From contig NC_044574.1 of assembly GCF_901933205.1 (NCBI RefSeq), positions 19,763,733-19,827,732 on the forward strand: a DNA stretch of 64,000 nt. Reading direction: 5' to 3'. The stretch is from Camarhynchus parvulus. Taxonomy: Eukaryota > Chordata > Aves > Passeriformes > Thraupidae. This document shows, one piece after another, positions 52,850 through 64,000 of this stretch. A program made the translations under genes and the position numbers. Below the pieces are notes generated by a model that had not been told where the DNA came from, made no database searches, and saw only the letters and a program-made list of their open reading frames with translations. The stretch's first letter is position 1, and each line of letters starts with the position of its first letter.

Positions 52850-53200
52850 CTAGGAAGGTTTGCTGGCAATATGTAGCATGGTGCTGGCAGCTGGAGCTGA
52901 GGGACACCCCAGGGGGAGAGGCTGGGGCTGCCCCGTGCCACGCACAGCCAGCTCCAGCCCATTCCAGCAGACACACCACAGGGCACAGCTGAGCCTCTCA
53001 GACAAGCTGACGGCACCTCAGGGAAACTTGTCTGAGACAGGGCAGAAAATGCCAGACAGGCAGAAGCAGACAGAACAGAGAGGGTGAGAAGCAGCAGAGA
53101 GAACACCAGAGTCAGAGAAGGACGTGCTCCATGTGCCAGAGCAGGTGTTCCCCTGCCGCCTGGGCTCAGGTGTCATCTCCTACATACCAGTTAGTCCACC
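52850..53200 (+). mobile_element. GC-rich ERV LTR-like fragment, family uncertain
   Basis: This block is far richer in G and C than its surroundings. Its text ('ggggagaggctggggctgcc', 'cagggaaacttgtctgagac', 'gagaagcagcagagagaaca', 'gtgccagagcaggtgttccc') is typical of GC-rich avian endogenous retrovirus LTR or leader sequence. Clear TG/CA borders, a TATA box, a poly(A) signal and a target duplication are not evident, so it is probably a fragment. Overlapping ORFs on both strands at 52843-53106 result from the base composition. Confidence 0.55.
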
Positions 53201-56200
53201 TTGAGGTTCACATACCCACACACAGAATAGTGAACCAAACCACAGAGAAAATAGGGGCTAAATCACATAGAAAATAGGAAGAGAATTTAACAACTTCTAC
53301 AAAACTTCTAAGTTTAATATTACCGGCACAGTGCTTGGCGAAAAAAAAAGTACTGTCAGCATCCTGCTTAAATGTAATATTTTATTCCCCTCTCGCAATT
53401 CTCTGTTGTTCCTCCCTGATCCAGATTTCTCCCTCCATTTCCCCACTTTTGGTTCTTCCTCCAAGCACCCCACAGCTGTTTTGCACATTTCTACATTCCT
53501 TTTAAAACATCCCCTACCAAGTTTTGCATAATCCACCAGGCCCCTGATATGTCCCATAAAAAGTTTATTCATTCCCATGAGTCCCATGGTAATCTAGCTT
53601 CCTCCTTCCTATCAGTTACAAAGTTATGTTTGAGCTTCTTCATGAGGACACTTGAGGGACTGTGTCAGTGGCTCAGCCATTGGTGGCATGGGATCTCTTA
53701 TCTTTGTTGTGCTCACTGCTATCTCCTGACTAATTATGTGTATTTACTTACTACTTTTCCTATCTCTTGTTTCTGTTTACTAGTGAGTAAATTACTCACC
53801 CAATACTCTCACTCAAACCAGATATCCCTGCAACCCAGGGATTCACACACCCTTTGAGTTTCCTACATCTTTACAGAGCTGACATAATGACTTTTAATTT
53901 TAACATAAACCAGCTAGGACAAATAAAATGTTAACACATATAAAATAAAACAGAAAGTGAATGTAAAGCTCTGTACTAATGAACTAAGAAACTGGTTAAA
54001 TTCAAACTATATGGAGGCTGTTGTCTAGCATCATAGAGTGTTTTCCCCACTTATTTACACTGGTTTTGATTTAATTTAATCAGATTCAGCATAGTCTTTT
54101 CTCTTCAGTACAGAAAAAAAATAGTAAAAATGTGAGTTTTAGTCAGTTTACTGTGCAATAATTTTGATAGCAAAATGAAGACTAATTAAAAGCTTAAACA
54201 ACATTACATGTTAATTTAGAATAAAAACAATATCAGAATATTTTATCCATTAAAACAATAGAATGAGGAAGTAATAGAGAAAAGTATCTCCTAGAACAAA
54301 GAATTTCTTAACAGCTGTAGGTTTTTTCTCATATAGTATGTGCCCATATTCATGAAATTTAATACTTTTCCTTTTTTTTTATTTTGCATGGTACGAACAG
54401 AGACTTATATTCCATGACCTGCATGTTTGTTTTCTCTAACACAATATAAATCATGGTAGAGATATAGATATAAGGTGACATTCACTGAACTTTTAAATAG
54501 TTTCTTTGTTCTTTTATTTATTTCTTGGATAAAAATCTCACTATATATCATTATCTAGTTCACACACTACATTAAACCTGCTTTCAGAACGTGTGATGAA
54601 GACATTAAAAATTGAAAGTTGTTTTGTCTACGTAGGTCCAAATAAATCTCCTTTCTACTTAACTGGATAAGAGTGTTAATTCTGTGGGGAGAAAGTCTTG
54701 CCTCACATGTGAAGCACTCATCTTGGATTTCTAATTAGCAAACTTACACTGTTTTGTCCTTGGTGTGCAGTGATTGCAGCTAGCATATTTACCAGCACTA
54801 GTATACTTCTGAGCTTTAAAAAATAAATAAAATATGCAAATACTGGGGAAGGATATTAGTGGTAAAGGTTTTATTAAGACAGAGAGGAGAGCTGAGAGCA
54901 GACACTACGCTTTGTTATTGTGTCCCCCAAAAGAACATTTTACAACTTCTCAGGCAGAGAAAACTTCATGATGAAAACTGAACTCCGTCTCAGATAATTT
55001 ACTCTCATACTCATCTTCCTTAGCTGCTCCTGTGTCAGCAGACCCAAAGTCTTGCCAAAGCAACAAATACATTCTCCAATGTTTCAAGTTTTCAAGCATC
55101 AGGTTTGCAATGCAACTTGAACTTCTGTATCTGACTTGACTTATGTACAATTCATTTCTATGGACTCACAGCTGACTGTGTGTGCTCAGTCAGTGCTCAG
55201 CTCCTCCAAGACTCACAAACGTGTGTTAAAGCTGTGCTACATCTCCCACACTTGGGGCCATCCTCTTTGCAAACTCAACAGAAGAAATGTGATGAAGGGG
55301 TGAAGACCAAACAAAAGTGAAGTGTTTTGAAGTGAACATGTTCTGAGACAAACTTAAATGCATTGCTTCTAATCCACCTATAAAATCAGAACTTTGAGAT
55401 AAATTAGGAAATGTAAGAAATTCCACCAGGATACACCTCTAAATAGAAAACTCAAACATATGGGCTTCCTAGCTTCTGGGTATTTAAATTTATTGCAGTG
55501 TGCCAACACACACAGTATTCAGTTTCCGATAATTATGAAACAGACCATTAACTGTTCTAAACTGTCATATCTCTTGGGATCCAGGGTGATATGTGAAATC
55601 ATGATAACATAGCTATAGATGTAGAAAAAAAAAGATAAAAAATGATAAAATTATTTTAAAAGACTAATTTAGGAAGACTAATTAACAAGATGTAAATACA
55701 AGATATATTAACAAGATGCATTTACACCACGTGGGCAGGTAAAGATAAAATTTTGAAGAAATGCTCTGGTTAGAAAAAAGTAAGAATTGCTTTCCAGATC
55801 AGTATCAATGAAAGAAGGGTGAGTCAATGCCAAAGCATAATTTTCCATTAGTGTTCATGCCCAAAGTCTCTTTTCAGGGGGCATTCACTAAGTGAAATGA
55901 ATGTAGATCAAAAATATTGGCACCATTCCTGAATTTTAACCCTAAACAGACAAGCAAGTATAAATTAATAATGAACCAGTAAAACAATTGTATTAGGGCA
56001 TTAGCTCTTGTGTCTTTCTCTTTAACAGCAGATTTTGCCTGGCTAAAAACTCTTGGAGAAAAAAATCAACTGTATTGGGCATTCAAGAATAAAGCTGGTC
56101 AGAAACTTTCTGTGGATTTTTGAATTTTTACAAGTTATTATTTGAATCATAAACCTTTTTCAAAACATTTTATACTTGATTTATTCTAAGCAACCCCACA

Positions 56201-59200
56201 GCAGAACTCCAGATGAAACCTAGTCAAACCTGGCTAAGGATGTTCTTAGGAAGTATAAAAGATTTTATAGTCAATGAGATTTTTTTTTTTACAGAACAAA
56301 TTATCCTGTTCTTTCCTTCTACTTCTGACATTCATGAGCAAAATTAGGCTTAGTACTCCTCAGAGAAGTTTTGAATTTTCCTAAACCTAGAAAAGCATAT
56401 GTCTTTTTAGAACTAAAGGAGGGTGGACACGCTGCACAGAGTCTTTCCCGATCAACAAATCACTTTGTGGTTCACCCTGTGGCGCATTGGCCACTCTGCC
56501 TGCACGTGGGAGTTAACAGACCAATCCTGCCAACAACCCAGAGATTTCCTTTTCACTCACCACCAGGAAACTGCCAGGGCAAATAATATTTTTTCTTCAC
56601 CTATCACCAGGTTGGTGGGTAGATGAGATAGCTGGGGATTGTGAACACTGTCTTGCTCACCTATTCCTTTATTCTTACACAGAAAAAAATCTGCTGGTAT
56701 GTGCTGGAAGAAATAAGGCAATGGCAACAATACATAAAAGAATCTTAGGGTTTTTTTTTTGCTACAAGTAAAAAAATACTGGAAATATGAGGCAAAAAAA
56801 GTGGGAACAATATAAATTTCTATAGAAAAGACAATAACCTTGATTTAGGCACTAACACAAATGAAACACACAAGATCACTGACAGGATTCTGCTATCAGA
56901 ACTGATGCAACCTGGAATATTGGGAAGAAGTAATATAAAGTTCATCTAATAGGGTAGCCGGTTGAGAAAGATCCCTTTCACTTTCTGTGAAAACTTGACC
57001 GTACAAAAGTTTCTGATAAAAATTTATGAAAACAAGTCAATTATCATATTTATGAGTATCCAAACAAAAAGTCATAACAGGTAGATACCATATTTTAATA
57101 GTTAGCTTTATTCATCTACCCTCATGAAAAACACTAGGTCAAGTTTGTTAATAGTTGTTTTTTCCTACGAGTTAGTGACATTAAAGCTTTTCCTTGGTGG
57201 AAAAGGATAAATAGAGAAAAGGAAATAAATAGACCCTGCACTAAGTGAGGAGGGTGCAGTTCTCAGGTACTCTTTCACTCTATTCAAAACCAAATTTCAC
57301 GCTCAAAATGGTGACTGATGCTCAGAAGGGATGAGAACATAGAATATATAATTATTACTCTTTAATTTATACTTGTAGTGTTAATATTGTCTCTTAAATT
57401 CTTTGGAGCCTATAAAGTTATTTCTTCAGGCATAAAGGATATATAGCAGATAGAACCAGCAATGGAATACAAGCTAGAAGAAATTGTGTTAAAACAATTC
57501 AGTGTCTCTTAGAAAGAAAAAGAATTAGGGCATGAAAAAAGACTGCAGAATATATTTTCCTCAATGAATGCCTCAAGAATAACAAAGAAAAAAGTTAAAT
57601 TCTGTGGGATACTTCATACCATTTTTGAGGTTGGAAAAAATTCTGCTTCTGAGTACTTATTACTTTAAAGGTGTGAGCGTAGTGGCAGTTATACTTGTAG
57701 CACAGGCTAAATATTGTCAATAGTGTGACAAAAGCATTGTGCTCATTGCACATATTATAAAGCATGGGCATAGTTTACTTGATTAGCTCATTTTGCCAAT
57801 ACTGTTTAATAATTAAAATAAAAAGAAGGTATTTAATTTGTAAAATAATGAAGACGTAAGTATTTAATTTATAAAAATCTTTATTTTTTCTATTGGTACC
57901 TCTAAGCATATGAGAAATATTTGTATTTCTTCAGTTATATTCTGACAAATAAATGGAATTTTGATAATGACTTAAAAGTATCTAAAATTACACCTTTTTT
58001 ATCCATCATAGTGTTTAAAATGAAAATGAGTTTAAAACAAAACAAGTTAATAAGCAGAATCAGGTATAGAGAATCTACTGTTCAAAATAAAAATATTTTT
58101 ATACTCGTTTGTCTTCAAATGTATCGTTTTGTGACTAAGATTGACAGTTTGTAATGCATTAGTTTATGTCTGAAAAAGAACTTTGCCAGGGTGTCATATC
58201 ACAGTTTGTATATAGTATATTATGCTGGCAGATGATAAATTATATCCATGACAATTGCTGCTATTGGTGTGGGCAAACCATATTCATTTTCATAGGAATA
58301 ATACTCATTTGCATTCCATTTAGAACTCTTTTATCAGTTAAAGGCAATAAACATTTAATTTACAGCTTGAAAATATATTGATTTAAATAAATTAAATAAT
58401 ATTTTAAATAAATAATTGCATTGAGAAATCTGTTAGTTTTTTTAAATGTCTCCTTTTTTTATTTTCTTGTTATGCATGAGCTTACTTGGGAATTAACTTT
58501 TCTTAGTTCAAAAATGGATATTATTAAATAAAAGTACCAGATATTCTGTCATCAACCATGTTTCAGCATTACATTATGAAACATAGATTTGTGTATGAGA
58601 GGTGCAAAACTTACAAGGTAAGTACTCAGGAGATATTGGATCATGAGTAAATGATTTAGTGAAATCTAGTTTGTAACACACCTGCCTAGTCTATCTTATA
58701 TAATTGAGGAACAGTAATATAATTTCAAAATACAGAATCAGTGAAAACCTGTATATTTAAAGTAATTAGAGCAAACTTGAATCAGGCCCTATATACTTCT
58801 GGTGAAAATGTCAGGGAGGACAGAACTAGCTCTGACAGGTCTTTTACAGTAATTTTGCCTGAACAACTGAGTCCTAAAGTTTGTTGTGGTTACCCTAGAA
58901 GTGAGTATCACTATGGAAATAATAACTTAGGAGAAAATGTGCCATGTGAATTGTAGGATAATTCTGCAAAACATATTAGCATTGCAAACATCACAATGTC
59001 AACGTTTTTCAACAGATGTTTTATCTACTAATTATTCTGGTTTTCTGGTTTTTGCTTTCATATATATTTTTCCCTTATAACCTTCTTCCAGAGATGGAAA
59101 CAGCTGGAAACAGCTAAGAAACTAATGCAAAATCATTCCAGACTGTGTTAGGTAACAGAATTAATATTGATGAACTAGTTGTGAGATAAAATGTACTATG

Positions 59201-60032
59201 GTAGAAATTCTGCTGCTGAGGACACCTTTCCCTCCTTACTATACTGATGGTACCTTGTTTGATTATTTTTATTTTTAATAAAATAAAATTAATGCTTTAA
59301 TTGGTATGTATTAATGAAGGGACTTTGAAAAGTTATGAAGAATACAAGTTAATGTAAAACATATAACCAGACATTTATATGAAATTTTACTACAAGACAT
59401 GAAACTAGAATTTTTTTTGTTCAACAGGTGTGTATCAGTAGAATAGCTCAGAACCAGAAAAAAACCTGGAAACTTCTCAGACAATGACACAGAATCATCG
59501 AAGTTTTCAGCTAGGTACTTTCTGATTTTTATCTCTGTTATGAAAGTGTATAACTCTGTGGGTTTCTTTTTCATTTTACAGTAGACTGCTGACAATTAGG
59601 AAGTTGACAACTAGTAGTCTATTACAACAGCTTATCTTAGCCTGGCTGAACAATAAACTTTCTTCTACATGTCCCAAAATTTATAGCATCAATCTTCACT
59701 CATAAGTGAACCAGCAAGAAAATCCATCTGAATATGAAAAATATCCACCCAGATGTTATCTAATTAAAATGATGGTAAAAACATGAACTCATAATTTAAT
59801 GTTCACCATGTCCTGAGAATGCTAAAATATAGAAGTGCTTAAAATAGTCTGTTTATTCCACAACAATTCTGATGATTTTGTTTATGCAGTAAACCATTTT
59901 TCTTTGTGCACAAGGTAACTGTCATCCCATAAACTAAAAAGTTGCTTCCTAGTCCTATCAGATGTCACCTTTTTTGATGTTACATGAAGAGAAAAAATTA
60001 GTTTGGTATTCAAGCAAAATATTCTGAACAGG
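53201..60032. other. AT-rich unique sequence
   Basis: No gene is recognised. Part of 53320-53880 is pyrimidine-rich and may be decayed repeat, but I cannot name it. A GC-richer patch at 56410-56640 carries two overlapping short ORFs with no known match. A two-unit 'tggaaacagc' tandem lies at 59095-59114. The remainder is ordinary AT-rich DNA. Confidence 0.5.
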
Positions 60033-61125
60033 TGTGGTGGTTTGACATTGGCTGGATGGTGTTGCCTACCTAATCTACTCTACCACTACCCTCCTCAGCT
60101 TACCAGACCCTCCTTTCCTTACCAGACAAGGAAATATGACAGGGTCATGGGTTAAGGACAGGGAGACATAACTATCTGGTTATTGATATGTGCAAAACAC
60201 ACTCAACTTAAGGAAATAATTTGAATTTACCAATCAAATCAGAGTAGAGTAATGAGAAATTAAGTCAAATTTTAGAACACCTTCCATCTACTCCTCCCTT
60301 CAGACCTTAACTTAATTTTCTTTTTTCTCTCCCCAGCAGCACAGGGGGATGGGGAATGGTGGCTTTGGTCAGTTCATCACATGCTGCCACTCCTCCCCCT
60401 GGGGAGGACTCTGGACTCCTCAAACTCTTCTCCTGCTCCAATAAGGGTTCCCTCCCATGGCACACAATCTTCCACAAACTGCTCCAGCGTGAGTTGTCCC
60501 CACAGGATGCAGTTCCTGATGAATTGCTCTAGCATGGATGCCTGCCATCAGATGCAGTCCTTCAGGAACAGACCAGTTTGGGTCCCCCATGAGGTCACAA
60601 GTGCTGCCATCAGACATGTTCCACTAGGCCAGAAGTCCTGCTCCAGTGCAGGCTTCCCACGTGGTCAGAATTGCCTTCAAGCATTTCCCTGCCTTGGCAT
60701 GGGGCTCTCCAGGGACTGCAGATGGATCTCTGCTCCATGGTGGGACTCCAGGGGCTGCAGGGGCACAGCTGTCTCACCATGGGCTGCTCCACAGGCTGCA
60801 GGGCAATCTCAGCTCCAGTGCTTGGAACACCTCCGGCCCCTCCTTTTTCACTGACCTCAGTGTCTTTAGGGATGTTTCTCTCACATATTCTCTCTCCTCT
60901 CTCCAGCTGCTGTTTTGCAGCAGTTTTTTTCACTCTTCTTAAGCATGTTATTGTGCAGACACTACGTCCAGTGCTGACGGGCTTGGCCTTGACCAGTGGT
61001 GGGTCCATCTTGGAGCTGAGTGTCAATGGCTCTGTTGGATGTGGGGAAAGCTTCTGGCAGCTTCTCATAGAGGCCACCCCTGTAGCCTCCCCACTACCAA
61101 ATTCTTGCCACACAAACACAGTATC
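60033..61125 (-). mobile_element. Long GC-rich ERV LTR, minus orientation
   Basis: The interval starts with TGTGGTGGTTTGAC and ends in the 'ccacacaaacacagtatca' region, matching an abundant avian ERV LTR type of about 1 kb that I recognise by its text. Landmarks are the 'accaatcaaatcagagtaga' block near 60230, the 'ggggatggggaatggtggct' block near 60345, and a middle part made of degenerate units of the 'tgctccagcgtgggtccc..acgg' kind (60430-60830). Further landmarks are 'ttgcagcagtttttttcact' near 60914 and 'cttctggcagcttctcatag' near 61050. Orientation is inferred: on the minus strand the block near 60230 falls at the 3' end, where family members carry the poly(A) signal. I found no convincing target-site duplication. 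ORFs of 157-194 codons on both strands are by-products of the GC-rich repeat units. Confidence 0.82.
60430..60830. repeat. Degenerate internal repeat units of the LTR
   Basis: Roughly 40-65-bp units recur with variation. Each pairs a 'gctccagcgtg'-like word with a 'ccacagg(a/c)tgcag'-like word, with members near 60480, 60530, 60580, 60640, 60700, 60745 and 60790. The units are too diverged for an exact count by eye. They account for the unusually long overlapping ORFs here. Confidence 0.6.
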
Positions 61126-61272
61126 ATGGGAAATCTCTTGTATTTGCCTGCCTGTCTGAACCATATTTTCTATAAATTTAGCTACATAATACAAGTGCCT
61201 CCTAAATAATTACAGACAAATTTGATTTGATCACCTCGTATTTTGTAAAACCTAGTCATCTATTTTACACCC

Positions 61273-61943
61273 TGTCCTGAGTTGACTATATGATGCTTTT
61301 ATCCCCAAATCGTCTCATTTGTTTATGCTGAATAATAGTAAGTTTTGCACCTTTAAGACTTGTTGCAGAGAGTGAAAGGGAAGAGAGAAGAAGCGTGCAG
61401 GTTTTTTTTCCCTCAGACATTGCACGTACTCCCCCGCATTCCTGCTCCAGAACTGTGTTGTCTGCGGACGGACAGACAGCAGGACAGAGAGCTCTCCTTT
61501 TGCTTTTAGTTAGTTTTAGCTGGCTGAAGCAAAGAAGAGTCCCTAGACTGTAGTTTTTCTTTCCCTTTTCTTTGGACCTCTTGGAACCTGCTCTGGACTG
61601 AACACCCAGGGGAGCACCAGCAGCTCACACCTGTGGCCACCGGGCCAGGCTGGGCCTGGCCTGCGACAATTCCAGCACCAGAAGGACTGATAAGAGACTG
61701 AGTGAGCTGGGCTGCAACCAGGAACTGGGGGTTTCTCAGTTTGTCATCTCTTTTAGAACGGCAAGGAGTTTTATTTTTTAATATTGTTTAAGTTCTATTG
61801 TTTAATAAACAGCTTTTTTCCACTTTTCTCCAAAGAAGTATTTTCTCCCAGACTAGTTGTGGGGGGGAGGGGCCAATTGAATTTGTCTTCCTACCAGAGC
61901 CCCTTTAGAGACTCTCTCCCAAATTTTGCTCTAAACCAAGACA
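61273..61943 (+). mobile_element. Complete solo ERV LTR with 5-bp TSD
   Basis: The element starts with TGTCCTGAGTTG at 61273 and ends with AACCAAGACA at 61943, giving the TG...CA ends of a retroviral LTR. It is flanked by a perfect 5-bp duplication, CACCC at 61268-61272 and at 61944-61948. The sense poly(A) signal AATAAA lies at 61804-61809, followed by a T-rich stretch and a GT/G-rich tail near 61856-61872, as in R/U5. No gag, pol or env sequence adjoins it, so it is a solo LTR left by recombination between the two LTRs of a provirus. A 5-bp duplication and this text fit an avian ERVL-type family (inference). It is the best-preserved mobile element in the window. Confidence 0.93.
61804..61809 (+). 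promoter_or_regulatory. Poly(A) signal of the solo LTR
   Basis: AATAAA lies about 135 bp before the LTR's right end and upstream of a T-rich and G-rich stretch. This is the normal arrangement for the R region of an LTR. It could still act as a 3'-end signal for transcripts reading through on the plus strand. Confidence 0.7.
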
Positions 61944-62454
61944 CACCCTTCCACATCATATACACATCTAAGAGCAATTTTGTTACATATCAAATGTTAA
62001 CTATTATTACAGAGAAAAGGTTTGTAACTTTGAATATGAATGTGAATGGTTAACGTATTAGAAATATTGAAGATTTGTAAATAGTTGTATATCTATGACT
62101 GGTGTCTTTAGCAGCATTACAGCATTACTTCTTTAATACTCAGCTGTAGTAGAACAGAGATATGTGCAGCCTGACAATTTGCTCTACGTAGTGTGTCAGG
62201 TAACTTTCTTGTTACATCTTCCTTGACAAAAAGGATATTTGCTGGGTCATGTTATCATTTGTATTACATTCGTTTTCAGACAATCTACACTGGCATCCTT
62301 AACATGAAGACGCATCATTCCATCTTAGTATGATGTTTGGAAGTGTGTGAGGAGCTTTAATGTTCCCCAGAGTCATTTAGCTCTGTAACAACCTAACAGA
62401 TTAATATGGGATCATTCATTAATGTGACAGAATCAAAGACTGAAAGCACAGATA
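61944..62454. other. Unique sequence with CNE-like stretch
   Basis: No gene is recognised. The part from about 62090 to 62400 has balanced composition and few simple runs, including 'ttagcagcattacagcatta' and 'tgctctacgtagtgtgtcag' (with a TACGTA palindrome). It resembles conserved non-coding DNA in style only. Confidence 0.35.
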
Positions 62455-62815
62455 AGAGGGTAAGTGAGCTGGGCCTGTTTAGCCTGGAGGAAAGGAGGCT
62501 CAGGGAAGATCTTATCAGTCTGTACAGCTACCAGAAAGGAGATTGTCGACAAGTGGGAGTCAGATTCTTCTCCCAGGCAACCAGTGATAGGACAAGAGGA
62601 AGGGGCTTGAAGTTTTACCAGGAGAAATTCAGGTTAGACATCAGGAAGAATTGCTTAATTGAACGTGCAGTTAAGCACTTTAGCAGGCTGACCAGAGAAG
62701 TGGTGGAGTCACCACTCCTGGAAGTATTCATGCAATGACTGGACCTGGCACTTGATCTTGTACTCAATCACCTTGGAGGTTCTTTCTGACCTTAACAACT
62801 CTATAACTCTTCGAT
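62455..62815 (+). mobile_element. CR1 LINE 3' end with open ORF2 C-terminus
   Basis: This sense-strand CR1 tail still keeps an open frame across the last part of ORF2 (62406-62738, 110 codons including upstream unique sequence). Visible family words include 'LGLFSLEERRLREDLISLY', 'SDRTRGRGLKF', 'FRLDIRKN' and 'LTREVVESPLLEVF', which is the standard C-terminal end of avian CR1 ORF2. After the frame stops, the tail runs through 'ttggaggttctttctgacct' to the decayed terminus 'actctataactcttcga'. The upstream Met at 62406 lies outside the element, so this is not a gene start. It is a 5'-truncated, inactive copy. Confidence 0.95.
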
Positions 62816-64000
62816 TTAACAAAGGATTTTTTTTCCTTAGCTCTTCTTCTCCTTCAATTCAATCTGATAATATCAGGATATAAGATCAATTCAGTTAATA
62901 TTTTTTATTACTGCTCTTACATCTGTGGTGTCAGTTACCTAATAATGGTCCTGAACTGACATAGAATAAAGTGACATAACCTGTGCTGATATAAACTATT
63001 ATTTCCTCAATTACATCAACAGAGTTATGATAATTTAAAACAATTGAGATATTTCCTTATTGTTTTAGCAGGCCAGTGAGGGTTCTTATCTCTGAAATCA
63101 GTCCTTAAATATGCTAAGGCATACAATGCTTTCAGATATCATGATCTTTCTTTGCTATGACTTATAAAAGCTTTTCAGCTTTCACCTTATTGTGATTGCT
63201 ATTGTATTTCATTATTATTTATGAACCATACAACACCACAGAATTAAGTTCTTAGCAGGAATCACTTCCTTTACTGGGAGCATTCACAAACAAAATCTAC
63301 TTGTGCCCCCTTTGCCCTTATTTTTAGTGATCTGTGACAGAATGTGCACTAATGCCACAGTTTGTTCCTACTTTGTTTTCTAGTTGGTTTCCTAGCATCT
63401 TTAAACAGGCGCTCTCTGGCTCCTAATGACTTTTTTTTTAATTTGGGCACTTGAGTTAATTGTCTTTGTCATCTTTTAACACCATCATTCATATTCTTAA
63501 TGCAGGTAGATATTGTTTCAGACCGTAATCTCTTGCTGAGAGAGTAACAGGGTGGCCTGAGATAAGCTTGTAAGATAGAATCCAGACTGTACTCTATTGT
63601 GCTGTAGAAGTTATTTCATATTCTCACGTGGCATCCAAGTTTACTCAGCCTTGGTTATCATACTATCACTGTATTTTCATGGTTTCTTCTATCATTCCAT
63701 GCTCATACTCAGGAATCCTTGCCTCATACTACAGCTAATTAATTTGAAACCTAACCATGTGAAGGAATTTTTGAAAACTTTCTACTGTGTTAATATGAAA
63801 GAAGCAAATTATACAAATGAACTTGCAGCATAGTTAAATTTTTAAACTTTGTCCTTCAAATTATGTGGATAAGTTTGCAAGTCGTATGATATTTTGAATT
63901 ACTTGAAAATGTTCTGGTTTAGAATATACCAGCAATGAAAATGCTTTTTTGTTGCCTTTATTTACTATATAATATCCTACTTTTATGTAGCAATATGCAG
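62816..64000. other. Unique sequence to window end
   Basis: No gene or repeat is recognised. From about 63060 to 63400 the text is mixed in composition, with words such as 'aggcatacaatgctttcaga' and 'ttattatttatgaaccatac', and may be a conserved non-coding element. ORFs are short and unrecognised. Confidence 0.45.

Noticed and set aside
52843..53106. Overlapping ORFs of 75 and 87 codons on opposite strands
   Set aside because: By-products of the GC-rich LTR-like block. Neither has a known match.
60381..61194. Overlapping ORFs of 157-194 codons on both strands
   Set aside because: They lie inside a recognisable LTR with degenerate GC-rich units, overlap on opposite strands, and start or end in flanking sequence. 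Not annotated as genes.
1..64000. Bacterial operons, CRISPR arrays, tRNA or rRNA genes
   Set aside because: I looked for regular spacer-repeat arrays, tRNA cloverleaf text and rRNA words and saw none. The retroelement content is that of a bird nuclear genome.

Overview
The window looks like AT-rich nuclear DNA from a bird, most likely from a gene desert or a very large intron. The main evidence is its interspersed repeats. Most are decayed CR1 LINE fragments of the avian type: 3' portions of ORF2, the characteristic terminal motif related to ATTCTATG, and both orientations. The rest are avian-style ERV LTRs. Long ORFs are scarce, and codon-like structure appears only inside CR1. I recognise no intact protein-coding gene, rRNA, tRNA, CRISPR array or prokaryotic feature. 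Assignment to birds is firm. A songbird is only a guess, based on the style of the LTRs near 60-62 kb.

Layout. Positions 1-15.2 kb are mostly unique AT-rich sequence with two CR1 tails (about 3.95-4.11 kb plus, 8.94-9.37 kb minus). Positions 15.2-18.8 kb are repeat-rich: a CR1 tail, an LTR with CCAAT and TATA boxes, an antisense CR1, and two CR1 tails facing away from each other. Positions 18.8-33.2 kb are about 14 kb with no repeat I can recognise. Positions 33.2-36.1 kb hold a second, inverted copy of the 16-kb LTR, an antisense CR1 and a sense CR1 ORF2 fragment. Positions 36.1-60.0 kb are again mostly unique, broken by CR1 at 42.9 and 48.4 kb and a GC-rich LTR-like block at 52.9 kb. Positions 60.0-62.8 kb are a retroelement cluster: a minus-strand GC-rich LTR, a solo LTR with a clean 5-bp target-site duplication, and a CR1 tail.

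Nothing here works together as a pathway. The retroelements are dead or solo copies. Possible function, if any, lies in the non-repeat DNA: several stretches have the base composition and homeodomain-, SOX- or octamer-like words typical of conserved non-coding elements, and two short segments at 12.2 and 14.2 kb look like small exons. Those are hypotheses that need alignment or RNA data. I found no convincing evidence for an undescribed biological system.
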